Positions 38,398-45,555 of a DNA stretch of 46,551 bases are shown here, piece by piece. Source of the DNA: a virus; IMG/VR virus record IMGVR_UViG_3300048924_000575, positions 1 through 46,551 of that record. One strand, given 5' to 3'. A program made the position numbers and the translations under genes. Every line of letters begins with the position of its first letter. The first letter of the stretch is position 1. Under the pieces are notes generated by a model that worked only from the letters and a program-made list of their open reading frames with translations, did no database searches and was not told where the DNA came from.

Positions 38398-40149
38398 ATG
38401 ACGACCTACAACACTGGAAATCCTGTCGGAAGTGTGTCCGTCAAGGACCTGTATGACAATGCTGAAAACCTGGATCAGGCGGTAAACACGCCGGAGACTA
38501 CCTGGGTGGACCGGCTTGGCCACGAACGACTTAGCTTGGCCGGTATGGCATCGGCTGCGGGTGATGCCACGATTGCTATCCAGGCTGCTCAGAGCGCGTT
38601 GGATTCAAAAAACAGTGCAAGCGCCAGCGCGGGCGCTGCGGCGGCAAGCGCGGACCGAGCCTCGGCGGCTGCGGACCTGACTCAGGCGTCCAGCGCTACG
38701 GTGTGGCGTTCAACTTTGGCGGCATTGACTGCCGCCATGGCCGGCAAACCTACTGGCACGCCTGGCGTCGTTACGAATGATCCTGACGCTGCCAATAACG
38801 GCTACTGGCTCTGGAATGGTTCATCTCTTACACGCACCATTCTTCAACCGGCCGATATGCGGTCCGCGCTGCCATACAACGGGATTGTCATTAACGGAAG
38901 TTCGCTGAACGTTGTCCTGACCCAGGGTGTACATCGGGGAAATGCCAACGGCGGCTATGTGGATCTGCCACCCGACTTTCCTGCTGCGTCGGCGTTCTCA
39001 CTCGTCAATCTCAATCTGTCTACGGTTGGGGACAGCAGCCGCTTCGTGACGCAGTCTCTTCGACAGTTCACCACACCATGGAATTCGTGGTCTCGCCTCG
39101 TTGATCGGAACAATCTCGGCTTATATCAATGGGAGCGGGACGCCACGGCAACGTATCGGGGTTCAGTCTCAGTTGATCTGAATACCCTGACGCAGCCCGG
39201 GCAATGGATTTATACCGGGTCTCCTGCAAATCGGCCCGTCGGCGCTGCAGCAAGCGGTATGGTCGAAAACACCGCCTATGGCTCCTACTATGTGCAGACC
39301 GTGAGGGATCTCAATAGTCCACTGCTTGTTTGGGAGCGCATCAACCGTACGTCTCCAGTAAGTCATGGCCTATGGTCGCGAGTGTATAGCTCCGCGGTCT
39401 TGGAGGGGACGACAGCCTTCTTCGGCGATTCCATGACCCAGAGTAGCGACTATCCGAGCTGGATCGCGCAACGAACGGGCTTGACCGCCCTGAAATTTGG
39501 GTTTGGCGGCTGCAATCTCGCGAGGCACAACCGCAGCGCGGAAAGCAGCCCCTACTACGACAAGCTATGCATGTACAACCTGGCTCGATATATCGCTACC
39601 GGCGATTACAGCGAGGCCGTGGCTGCCGCTGATTGGCTGGCTGCTAATACATCGAGCGATTTCCGACCAACTGTCGCTTTGATGCAGGCGACCAATTGGG
39701 CGAACGTGAAACGCTTGACCATGATGTTCGGGACGAACGATTGGGATTCGGGCGTGGCGCTTGGCGCCGATGCTGATGTGACGGCGGACGGGAGCACGTT
39801 CAAGGGCGCCTTCAACTACATCGTTCAGACGTTGCTGGCGGCCTATCCGCATCTTGATCTCATATTCATTAGTTCCCCGTGGCGGTGGCGCGTTTCAACG
39901 ACCAGGTTTGACAGCGACCTTGAGCCGCAAGCGGTGACTGGCCTGTACTTGTACGAGTACGTCGACGCGATGCTCACGCTGGGGCCGTTGAACAAGGTCC
40001 CTGTGCTCGATATGTACCGAACCAGCGGGATTAACAAGTTCAATCATGAGTTCACCATCCCTGACGGCCTGCATCCTGGGGACGGGGAATTCGGGGGCAA
40101 ACGCAGAGTGTCCGATCGGATCGGCGGATTCCTGATAGGCCGAGCTTGA
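38398..40149 (+). CDS. Tail fibre with SGNH-hydrolase (esterase-like) domain
   Basis: A 583-residue protein. An N-terminal virion-binding part (NTGNPVGSVSVKDLYDNAEN), then an Ala/Ser-rich helical stalk, then a tail fibre region (LPYNGIVINGSSLNVVLTQG). The C-terminal 240 residues form an SGNH hydrolase with GDS at about 343, FGTND at about 444-448 and DGLH at about 555-558. Such domains remove acetyl groups from surface polysaccharides, so it probably processes the receptor. The ATG at 38398 has only a weak AGA site. Confidence 0.85.
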   Translation: MTTYNTGNPVGSVSVKDLYDNAENLDQAVNTPETTWVDRLGHERLSLAGMASAAGDATIAIQAAQSALDSKNSASASAGAAAASADRASAAADLTQASSATVWRSTLAALTAAMAGKPTGTPGVVTNDPDAANNGYWLWNGSSLTRTILQPADMRSALPYNGIVINGSSLNVVLTQGVHRGNANGGYVDLPPDFPAASAFSLVNLNLSTVGDSSRFVTQSLRQFTTPWNSWSRLVDRNNLGLYQWERDATATYRGSVSVDLNTLTQPGQWIYTGSPANRPVGAAASGMVENTAYGSYYVQTVRDLNSPLLVWERINRTSPVSHGLWSRVYSSAVLEGTTAFFGDSMTQSSDYPSWIAQRTGLTALKFGFGGCNLARHNRSAESSPYYDKLCMYNLARYIATGDYSEAVAAADWLAANTSSDFRPTVALMQATNWANVKRLTMMFGTNDWDSGVALGADADVTADGSTFKGAFNYIVQTLLAAYPHLDLIFISSPWRWRVSTTRFDSDLEPQAVTGLYLYEYVDAMLTLGPLNKVPVLDMYRTSGINKFNHEFTIPDGLHPGDGEFGGKRRVSDRIGGFLIGRA

Positions 40150-40165
40150 AAACCGTTCTTGCGTT

Positions 40166-40187
40166 GCCCGCCGAGGCGGGCCTTTTT
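40166..40187 (+). terminator. Rho-independent terminator after the tail fibre gene
   Basis: GCCCGCC/GGCGGGC hairpin with a 2-base loop, followed by CTTTTT. It separates the tail fibre gene from the lysis cassette. Confidence 0.85.
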
Positions 40188-40229
40188 CGTCTATAGGGGA
40201 CGCGATGTTGTCGCTTCAAAGGAAAGTCC

Positions 40230-40517
40230 ATGGCTGACGAACATCTGTCCGATGCGTTCATCAAGTCACTGCACGCGCGCGTCGTGCAAATGGAGCAAGA
40301 CATGGCCCACAACGCGGAAGCCACCGCGCGGAATACGGATTCTATCGAGACGATCCGGCAAAACACGCAGGACATCGTGGACACCTTTGCGGCGCTGGCT
40401 GGGGGCTTCAAGGTCTTGCAGGGACTGGGGCGGCTTGCCCGCCCGATCGGATACATCGCCACGGCGATCGCGGCCACGTTAGCCGCGGTGGCGGCGGTGA
40501 AGGGGATTTGGAAATGA
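40230..40517 (+). CDS. Holin (XhlA-like, one membrane segment)
   Basis: A 95-residue protein. A coiled-coil N-terminus (HARVVQMEQDMAHNAEATAR) and a single C-terminal hydrophobic segment (PIGYIATAIAATLAAVAAVK) match XhlA/holin III-type proteins. It lies directly before the endolysin gene and overlaps its start by 4 bp. With a SAR endolysin it probably acts as a pinholin or timing factor. Confidence 0.75.
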   Translation: MADEHLSDAFIKSLHARVVQMEQDMAHNAEATARNTDSIETIRQNTQDIVDTFAALAGGFKVLQGLGRLARPIGYIATAIAATLAAVAAVKGIWK

Positions 40518-41008
40518 TCTCGGAAAGTCTGAAACGCAAGTTGCTTGCAGCGGCGGGCGCCGGATCGGTCGCTATCGCCAGCGTGCTGGTCACCCACTTC
40601 GAGCCCGGTAAGGCGCGAGGCAAGCCCCACATCGATCCGGTCGGGGTGCTGACCGTGTGCGATGGGCATACCGGGCAGGATATCGATCCGAAGCGGATTT
40701 ACACGGATGCCGAGTGCGATGCGTGGCGCGATGCTGACATGGCGGTCGCAGACCGGGCGGTGCGACGGCTGATCACGGTTCCGCTCAGTGACTGGCAGCG
40801 CGCGGCCTTGATCGACTTCACCTACAACCTGGGCGCCGGCAACCTGGCCGAATCCACCATGCGGCGCAAGTTCAACGCGGGCGACTACGAGGGCGGCTGT
40901 GCCGAGCTGGACCGCTGGGTGAAGGGTAGGAAGGGCGGTGTGCTGGTGACGCTTCCCGGTCTGGTAACTCGACGGGAGGCTGACACATGGGTGTGTCTAC
41001 AGCGCTGA
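40514..41008 (+). CDS. SAR endolysin (GH24 lysozyme)
   Basis: A 164-residue muramidase. The N-terminal hydrophobic stretch (LAAAGAGSVAIASVLVTHF) rich in Ala/Gly/Ser is a signal-arrest-release segment. Catalytic positions E30, D41 and T47 follow (FEPGK, HIDPVG, LTVCDGHTG), close to the E-8-D-5-T pattern with two extra residues between Glu and Asp. It overlaps holin and Rz genes. It degrades peptidoglycan after release from the membrane. Confidence 0.88.
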   Translation: MISESLKRKLLAAAGAGSVAIASVLVTHFEPGKARGKPHIDPVGVLTVCDGHTGQDIDPKRIYTDAECDAWRDADMAVADRAVRRLITVPLSDWQRAALIDFTYNLGAGNLAESTMRRKFNAGDYEGGCAELDRWVKGRKGGVLVTLPGLVTRREADTWVCLQR

Positions 41009-41493
41009 TGGGTTGGAGGGGTTATGCCGCAGCGTTCGCGGTGGGCGCGCTCATCGCTGGCGGCGCGGCGTGGAAGGCTCAGGGCTGGCGGTATGGCGCT
41101 GAGGTCGGCGCGATGAAGGCCGAAGAGTCGGCCCGCGTTGCCGAGTCTCAGCGCCAAGCCCACGAAATCCTGGTGCGCCGCGTGGCCGAAGTTGGCCAGA
41201 TCAACGAACAGAATGGCAAGGCCGAATGGGCCGCTTACGGGGGTATGCGCAATGCGCAAGTTCAGGATGACGGCTTACGGTCTGATGTTGATGCTGGGCG
41301 CCAGCGGCTGCACATCGCTGCCTCCTGCCCCGCCGTCAGTGGTGGAATGCCTCAAGCCGGAACCGCCGCCGGCGTGGGTGATGGAGCCCGCGCCGAACTT
41401 GATCCTTCTGCTCGATCGGATTATTTCGCCCTCAGGGCTGGAATCCAACGAATAGCGGCCCAGTTGACAGCTTGCCAAGCAAGGCTTCGTTAG
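40987..41493 (+). CDS. Rz: Rz inner-membrane spanin
   Basis: A 168-residue protein with an N-terminal signal-anchor (YAAAFAVGALIAGGAAW) and a coiled-coil periplasmic part (ARVAESQRQAHEILVRRVAE). It fuses inner and outer membranes with Rz1 at the end of lysis. It overlaps the endolysin end by 22 bp and contains Rz1 in another frame. Confidence 0.85.
   Translation: MGVSTALMGWRGYAAAFAVGALIAGGAAWKAQGWRYGAEVGAMKAEESARVAESQRQAHEILVRRVAEVGQINEQNGKAEWAAYGGMRNAQVQDDGLRSDVDAGRQRLHIAASCPAVSGGMPQAGTAAGVGDGARAELDPSARSDYFALRAGIQRIAAQLTACQARLR
41252..41455 (+). CDS. Rz1: Rz1 outer-membrane spanin lipoprotein
   Basis: A 67-residue lipoprotein entirely inside Rz in a different frame. Signal peptide and lipobox LGASGC (Cys20), then a Pro-rich mature part (SLPPAPPSVVECLKPEPPPA), as in lambda Rz1. 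ATG 41252 is chosen because it gives the short signal peptide; a longer frame starts at 41138 but lacks a signal. Confidence 0.82.
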   Translation: MRKFRMTAYGLMLMLGASGCTSLPPAPPSVVECLKPEPPPAWVMEPAPNLILLLDRIISPSGLESNE

Positions 41494-41591
41494 GGTTTTC
41501 CTTACGTAAAGCCTAATTTGAGCTTACATTTTCCTGTAGATATTGGATAAGATGCGAAAAACGTAACCTACAAGAAACTGAACGGATTGCT

Positions 41592-42365
41592 ATGCGCATC
41601 AGCATACTAGGCAGCTGCGTCTCCCGCGATGTATTTAATGACGCGCCATACGGCGAGTTCGACGTGGCAGCGTATTGGGCGCGGACTTCCATTGGATCGC
41701 TTTTCGCTGAGATCCCCGTTAAGGACGTGTATACGCCCAAGATCAAATCGACCTTCCAGCGTCGGATGGTGTTCGCGGACATTCGCAAACAAACTAAAGA
41801 CACGGTGGTCGACGGTGACATGGATGTCATTCTGGTCGACCTCGTGGATGAGCGGTTTCATCTATTGGAGTCGCGCCCGGGTGCACGGTTTACGTTGTCG
41901 AACGAATTGCGCAGTGTCCTTGGGGACGATCTGCGGAAGTTCCGCATGATCGCCAGTGGTAGCCCAGAGTTCTTGAAGCACTGGGAGGACGGGTGGACCA
42001 AGCTTGTCGAAGCGTGGAAGGGACGCGGCGTGCTCGAGCGTGTGATGGTGAACAAGGTCTATTGGCAACCCGCCACTGTCGGCGGCGTCCCATTCCATGG
42101 GGAGCCCTGGGAGCAAACCAATGATGTCCTTGCCACGATGTACGAGCGCCAGGCCAAGGATCTTCATGCCACACAATTTCTAGAATACGGCGATTTGCTG
42201 ACCTGTCCTGACGACCATCAATGGGGCGCTGCGCCATTTCATTTCAGCAATGAGTCTCATGCCTTCGCGCGCGAGAAGATACGGGCATTTGTTCGGAGGG
42301 AGATCTCTCCCGCCCATCACAGAGAGCCGCCATACAGTCTGGTGCCAGCCGTTAGCCCGGCGTGA
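41592..42365 (+). CDS. DUF6270-like protein (possible SGNH-type enzyme)
   Basis: A 257-residue protein. The opening MRISILGSCVSRDVFND matches DUF6270 (GSCVSRD signature) and the end has FHFSNESHAFAREKI, reminiscent of an SGNH/GDSL-like catalytic layout; the enzyme type is inferred. The 5' flank is AT-rich with a plausible promoter (TTACAT and TAAGAT, 18 bp apart). Downstream of the lysis cassette and of different composition, it looks like a moron that may modify host surface glycans. Confidence 0.7.
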   Translation: MRISILGSCVSRDVFNDAPYGEFDVAAYWARTSIGSLFAEIPVKDVYTPKIKSTFQRRMVFADIRKQTKDTVVDGDMDVILVDLVDERFHLLESRPGARFTLSNELRSVLGDDLRKFRMIASGSPEFLKHWEDGWTKLVEAWKGRGVLERVMVNKVYWQPATVGGVPFHGEPWEQTNDVLATMYERQAKDLHATQFLEYGDLLTCPDDHQWGAAPFHFSNESHAFAREKIRAFVRREISPAHHREPPYSLVPAVSPA

Positions 42366-42587
42366 CCGCGCCAATGTCTTGGCATCTCGCTCCGGTGCAG
42401 ATCGAGCCGCTGTGAACGCTGTTTACGCGCGTTAATGGCGTGGAGTGCTTCATATTTCGCCTGCGATCTCGCCACCCGTTTTCGAGTGGTTCACCAGGAA
42501 TGATGCTGCCCGCGCGTGGTGAAAATCGCGGACGGCTGCCGTTACCACATCGGGACAGGTGACAAGTTTGCGTTCACATCTCGTTGA

Positions 42588-43466
42588 CTACACTGGTTCG
42601 GGCGCTGGCGAACTATTGGCGAGTACGACCCCGTCTGCCAGCAGAGCAGCTCTGGCGGCTTCTTCCACTGTTCGAGCCTTAAAAACGACCCCTATATCCA
42701 GCATCTCTTCGTGCTCCACGAACGGCCCTTGGACGGTCGGAATGGGCCGAGCGACAATCTGTTTGTGCTCGGTTCTTGCGTAAACGGATGCAACTACACC
42801 TAGGAAATGGAAGCGTCGGCCAAAACTTATCGAGCCGTCTCGGTTGGTGTATTGACCGTCGGTGGCGATGAAAACGGGACTGCCGCTGGAACCGCGAAAC
42901 ACGGATGCGTCAATCAGGAACTGTGGCTTGCCCTCGAAATCAATCGGTAGGGGCGAAGCGGTTGTCCCGCGTCGCGCGATCGGCAGAAAGTTTTTGGTAT
43001 CCCACAGTCCATCCGGATAGCCTACAAAAGTTACGGTCTCGATAGAATCAAAGCTCACTTCGACTTCTGGACTCGGGATGGTGCGAGCGTCGATTTGTCG
43101 GTGGAACACAGAGCAGCCGAATTGTTCCTCGCACTGATCCAATATCAGCTTTAGCGGACATACTGCGATGTCGACGGCAGGGTCTTGGTGCCCGAACCAC
43201 AGCTTGGACCAAACTTCGGTGGGAACATTCATTCTGAGGCCTCGCCCGAGTGACGGCTTTCCGTCGCAATCGGGAATGAACGTCAAGGCCCCTGAACTGG
43301 TGCCGTTAACTACATGCTTATTGGTAACTATGAAGCTGTAGCCACCGTCGTCCCCGTCTGGCAGAAGAAAGAAAAATCCAGTTCCGGCGCCTGTTCCCTT
43401 CTGAGATTGGGTTTCAATTTTCACGGTACTGAAAAAAAGTTGATCCGAAATCGTCGTGACCTGCAT
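42588..43466 (-). CDS. Trypsin-like serine protease
   Basis: A 292-residue protein with the trypsin-like triad: His51 (TNKHVV), Asp99 (AVDIAV) and Ser194 (RGSSGSP). Around the triad is a typical two-barrel layout (GTGFFFLL before His; VGYPDG; VFIATDG after Ser). No signal peptide, so it acts in the cytoplasm. Composition is less GC-rich than the structural genes. As cargo next to integrase it may be a defence or regulatory protease. Confidence 0.85.
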   Translation of the reverse strand: MQVTTISDQLFFSTVKIETQSQKGTGAGTGFFFLLPDGDDGGYSFIVTNKHVVNGTSSGALTFIPDCDGKPSLGRGLRMNVPTEVWSKLWFGHQDPAVDIAVCPLKLILDQCEEQFGCSVFHRQIDARTIPSPEVEVSFDSIETVTFVGYPDGLWDTKNFLPIARRGTTASPLPIDFEGKPQFLIDASVFRGSSGSPVFIATDGQYTNRDGSISFGRRFHFLGVVASVYARTEHKQIVARPIPTVQGPFVEHEEMLDIGVVFKARTVEEAARAALLADGVVLANSSPAPEPV

Positions 43467-43537
43467 TCACCACCCCGAGCGCTGACATTTGTTGTTACGA
43501 ACACTGGAGTATACGTCTGGCTCAGTAATGAAGTCAG

Positions 43538-43849
43538 TCAGATGTTCGTTGTCCACTGTATCCACCACCCCTGGTAATAGCGCCGACCGTCGATTTCCTC
43601 GAACCCGCAGACCATCATGCCGCGGTCGGACGAGAAGGTCAGTAGCGTGGGCTCTAGGAGATCGGGAATGGCTCCCTTGTCGGTTGCGCCGAATTTCATC
43701 AGGTCGTCCATCGTCATGACGCGGATGGACCGCTTCATGTCGTCCCGCATGACCGAATACATGCGGACGGTGCCGGTGATGGTCGGGCCCGGGTCGCGGT
43801 CGTGACGCTTCTGGCCGAGATGGTGGGTGCGGGTGACGGTGCAGAGCAT
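43538..43849 (-). CDS. Small hypothetical protein beside a LexA box
   Basis: A 103-residue protein (MLCTVTRTHHLGQKRHDRDP start, MVCGFEEIDGRRYYQGWWIQ near the end), resembling small conserved proteins of proteobacterial prophages and plasmids. The ATG at 43849 lies 17 bases from a LexA-type site, so SOS control is likely. A longer frame to 44086 would start inside the neighbouring gene. Function unknown. Confidence 0.6.
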   Translation of the reverse strand: MLCTVTRTHHLGQKRHDRDPGPTITGTVRMYSVMRDDMKRSIRVMTMDDLMKFGATDKGAIPDLLEPTLLTFSSDRGMMVCGFEEIDGRRYYQGWWIQWTTNI

Positions 43850-43866
43850 GATGTGCGGGAAAACTA

Positions 43867-43882
43867 CTGTATGGACATACAG
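43867..43882. promoter_or_regulatory. LexA (SOS) operator
   Basis: CTGT-ATGGACAT-ACAG fits CTGT-N8-ACAG, and the extended TACTGT...ACAGTT also matches. It lies between two divergent genes. It overlaps the -35 of the plus-strand promoter (TGGACA). Confidence 0.8.
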
Positions 43883-43900
43883 TTTAATCGCGCCTAGAAT
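43872..43900 (+). promoter_or_regulatory. Sigma70-type promoter under the LexA box
   Basis: -35 TGGACA (43872-43877), 17-bp spacer and -10 TAGAAT (43895-43900). LexA bound at 43867-43882 would cover the -35. It should drive the small gene at 43942 after DNA damage. Confidence 0.65.
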
Positions 43901-43941
43901 TCGCGCAATTCGGCCCCCTTTATGGCCGACGGGGACGGAAC

Positions 43942-44130
43942 ATGGCGGATCTTGGGGAGTGGGCGCAGCGCGACGAGTATTACTGGGCAGGCCCGGGCGG
44001 CTGGACCATTTGCCGCGTGTTTGCGCAAGCCCGCTGGCAGTTCGAAGTGTGGGCGGGCAATGGCACGCGCCACGGGATGGAGGCATCTATGGCTAAGGCC
44101 ATCCAGCTTTATGAACGCGTCAAAGGCTGA
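43942..44130 (+). CDS. Small hypothetical protein, probable SOS gene
   Basis: A 62-residue aromatic-rich protein (MADLGEWAQRDEYYWAGPGG start). It follows a promoter overlapped by a LexA box and is convergent with the SRAP gene, ending 2 bp from it. GGCGGAC-like purines precede the ATG. Function unknown. Confidence 0.55.
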   Translation: MADLGEWAQRDEYYWAGPGGWTICRVFAQARWQFEVWAGNGTRHGMEASMAKAIQLYERVKG

Positions 44131-44132
44131 CG

Positions 44133-44804
44133 CTATTTGCCCGGCATCGGCGTCGCGATCAGCTTGTCAGCCGGGAAAGGCACCAGAAAGTCGCGGGTAG
44201 CCTCGGCCGGTGCGGTCAGCCAATCTCCGTAGGCGCCTTCGGGTAGGATCACGACCATCCGCTTTTCCTTGCCGGCCTGGTGGTAATCCCGAAAGAGTGG
44301 GTCATCATCCGCGTTGATGGTGAGCATGGTGTAGCTCTCCTGCACCTGGCCGGCGGCGTCGCGCCAGCGATCCCAGAGGCCGGCGATCCCCAGCGGCGCG
44401 CCGTCGGCCCGGGTAAAGCGCGTGGCCACCGCGGCGCCTGATCTCCAATCGGGTTCGAAGATGGCGTCGGCGGGAATGATGCAGTGCTGGCCGCGACGCC
44501 AGGCGTTCCCGAAGGTGAAGGACTTGGGCGCCGTCTCGCTGCGTGCGTTGAACGTGGATAGCTTGCCGGCCTTGTCCAGGCCGTCGGCTTTTGTCATGGC
44601 GCTGATGAGGCCCCAGCGGCCGGCCACGGCTTCCCGCTCCGGCACCGCCTCGTCGCCCGCGTCATGCTCGACCGGTCGGCGCACGAACACGCCCTGGTAG
44701 CGCGGCCACATGTCGTACTTGCCGATCACGGCCGGCTTCTCGCGCACGCCGAACTTCTTGAGCAGCAGCTCGGCGTCCTTCAAGGTCTGGTAATGGCTGC
44801 ACAT
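44133..44804 (-). CDS. SRAP-family peptidase / abasic-site protein (YedK/HMCES)
   Basis: A 223-residue SOS response-associated peptidase. Cys2 is exposed after Met removal (MCSHY) and forms the DNA crosslink at abasic sites. Other conserved positions: N86-A-R-S-E90, E117 (PADAIFEPDW) and H175 (RDYHQAGKEKRM). It protects abasic sites in single-stranded DNA. It lies next to a LexA-controlled gene. The family is common in hosts and occasionally carried by phages. Confidence 0.93.
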   Translation of the reverse strand: MCSHYQTLKDAELLLKKFGVREKPAVIGKYDMWPRYQGVFVRRPVEHDAGDEAVPEREAVAGRWGLISAMTKADGLDKAGKLSTFNARSETAPKSFTFGNAWRRGQHCIIPADAIFEPDWRSGAAVATRFTRADGAPLGIAGLWDRWRDAAGQVQESYTMLTINADDDPLFRDYHQAGKEKRMVVILPEGAYGDWLTAPAEATRDFLVPFPADKLIATPMPGK

Positions 44805-44882
44805 GGAACCCTCCGTGAAGGGTTTCAGTATAGGATTAGTTCCTCGTCCAAGCCGAATTGGCTGCTGAATAGGGGGACCTAG

Positions 44883-45473
44883 GTGGATGACTACTTCGTG
44901 ATGTTTGTGATCAGCGCTCTAAGTTTTCTGATCGGCTCAGTGGTTCGTCCTGTCTATGAGGGCTATTGGAAACGTCGGGGGGAGCTGGTGGCAGAGAGAC
45001 TGTACGCAGCCGAAATGGAGGCACATAGAGCGCGCGCCCGGCAGCCAGTTGATCAAGAAAATGCGGAACACAAGGCACAATTGGACGTAAAGAATCAGCT
45101 TCGTACCGCAGCTGTCGAGCGCCGACTCGAAGCACATCAGGAGGCGTTTTCGCATTGGCGCCGACTACTTCTCGTCTACAACAGCATGGACGTGACGCCC
45201 ACGGTCATCGCAACTCAAGAGTGGTGGGATAAGAACTGTCTTTACCTGGAGCCAGATGCTCGCGAGGCGTTGAGCGAGGCATGGGCGTTGGCCTCAATCG
45301 CCCCGCATCGAATGCGCGGAGGGCCTATCGATAACGAAACGGCTGCTCAATTCAAAGAGGACTTTTGTCGGTTTCACGCGGCCGGAGACAGGATTTTGCA
45401 AGCTGTTGCCCTCCCGCCCATGGCGCCAGCTGAGCGGCAAGCACTCGGCCGTGATTTCGGCAACGCGCCGTAA
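44883..45473 (+). CDS. Membrane-anchored helical protein
   Basis: A 196-residue protein with one N-terminal membrane segment (MFVISALSFLIGSVVRPVY), then a long coiled-coil (GELVAERLYAAEMEAHRARA) and a helical C-terminal domain. The GTG start at 44883 is chosen because GGGGGA lies 6 bp upstream; an ATG seven codons later is an alternative. Similar layouts occur in proteins of unknown function in defence islands and prophages. No function assigned. Confidence 0.55.
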   Translation: MDDYFVMFVISALSFLIGSVVRPVYEGYWKRRGELVAERLYAAEMEAHRARARQPVDQENAEHKAQLDVKNQLRTAAVERRLEAHQEAFSHWRRLLLVYNSMDVTPTVIATQEWWDKNCLYLEPDAREALSEAWALASIAPHRMRGGPIDNETAAQFKEDFCRFHAAGDRILQAVALPPMAPAERQALGRDFGNAP

Positions 45474-45555
45474 ATCTGGTCGGTTTCACCGTGCCAGTGG
45501 GTACAGGTCCAGCACCCGCCGAGCTTTGGGGGCATGGGCTTGAAGTAGGACATTG
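45474..45555. other. Candidate attP region
   Basis: This 82-bp gap lies between the end of int and the convergent cargo gene. In most temperate phages attP directly follows int, so this is where it should be. No core sequence or tRNA fragment is recognisable here; the call rests on location alone. Confidence 0.3.

Noticed and set aside
35671-40149. Diversity-generating retroelement at the tail fibre, as in Bordetella phage BPP-1
   Set aside because: No reverse transcriptase, no template repeat and no variable C-type lectin domain; the fibre ends in an SGNH enzyme instead.
42366-42587. Gap between the DUF6270-like gene and the protease
   Set aside because: No credible frame, hairpin or promoter could be supported there; short frames lack ribosome sites.
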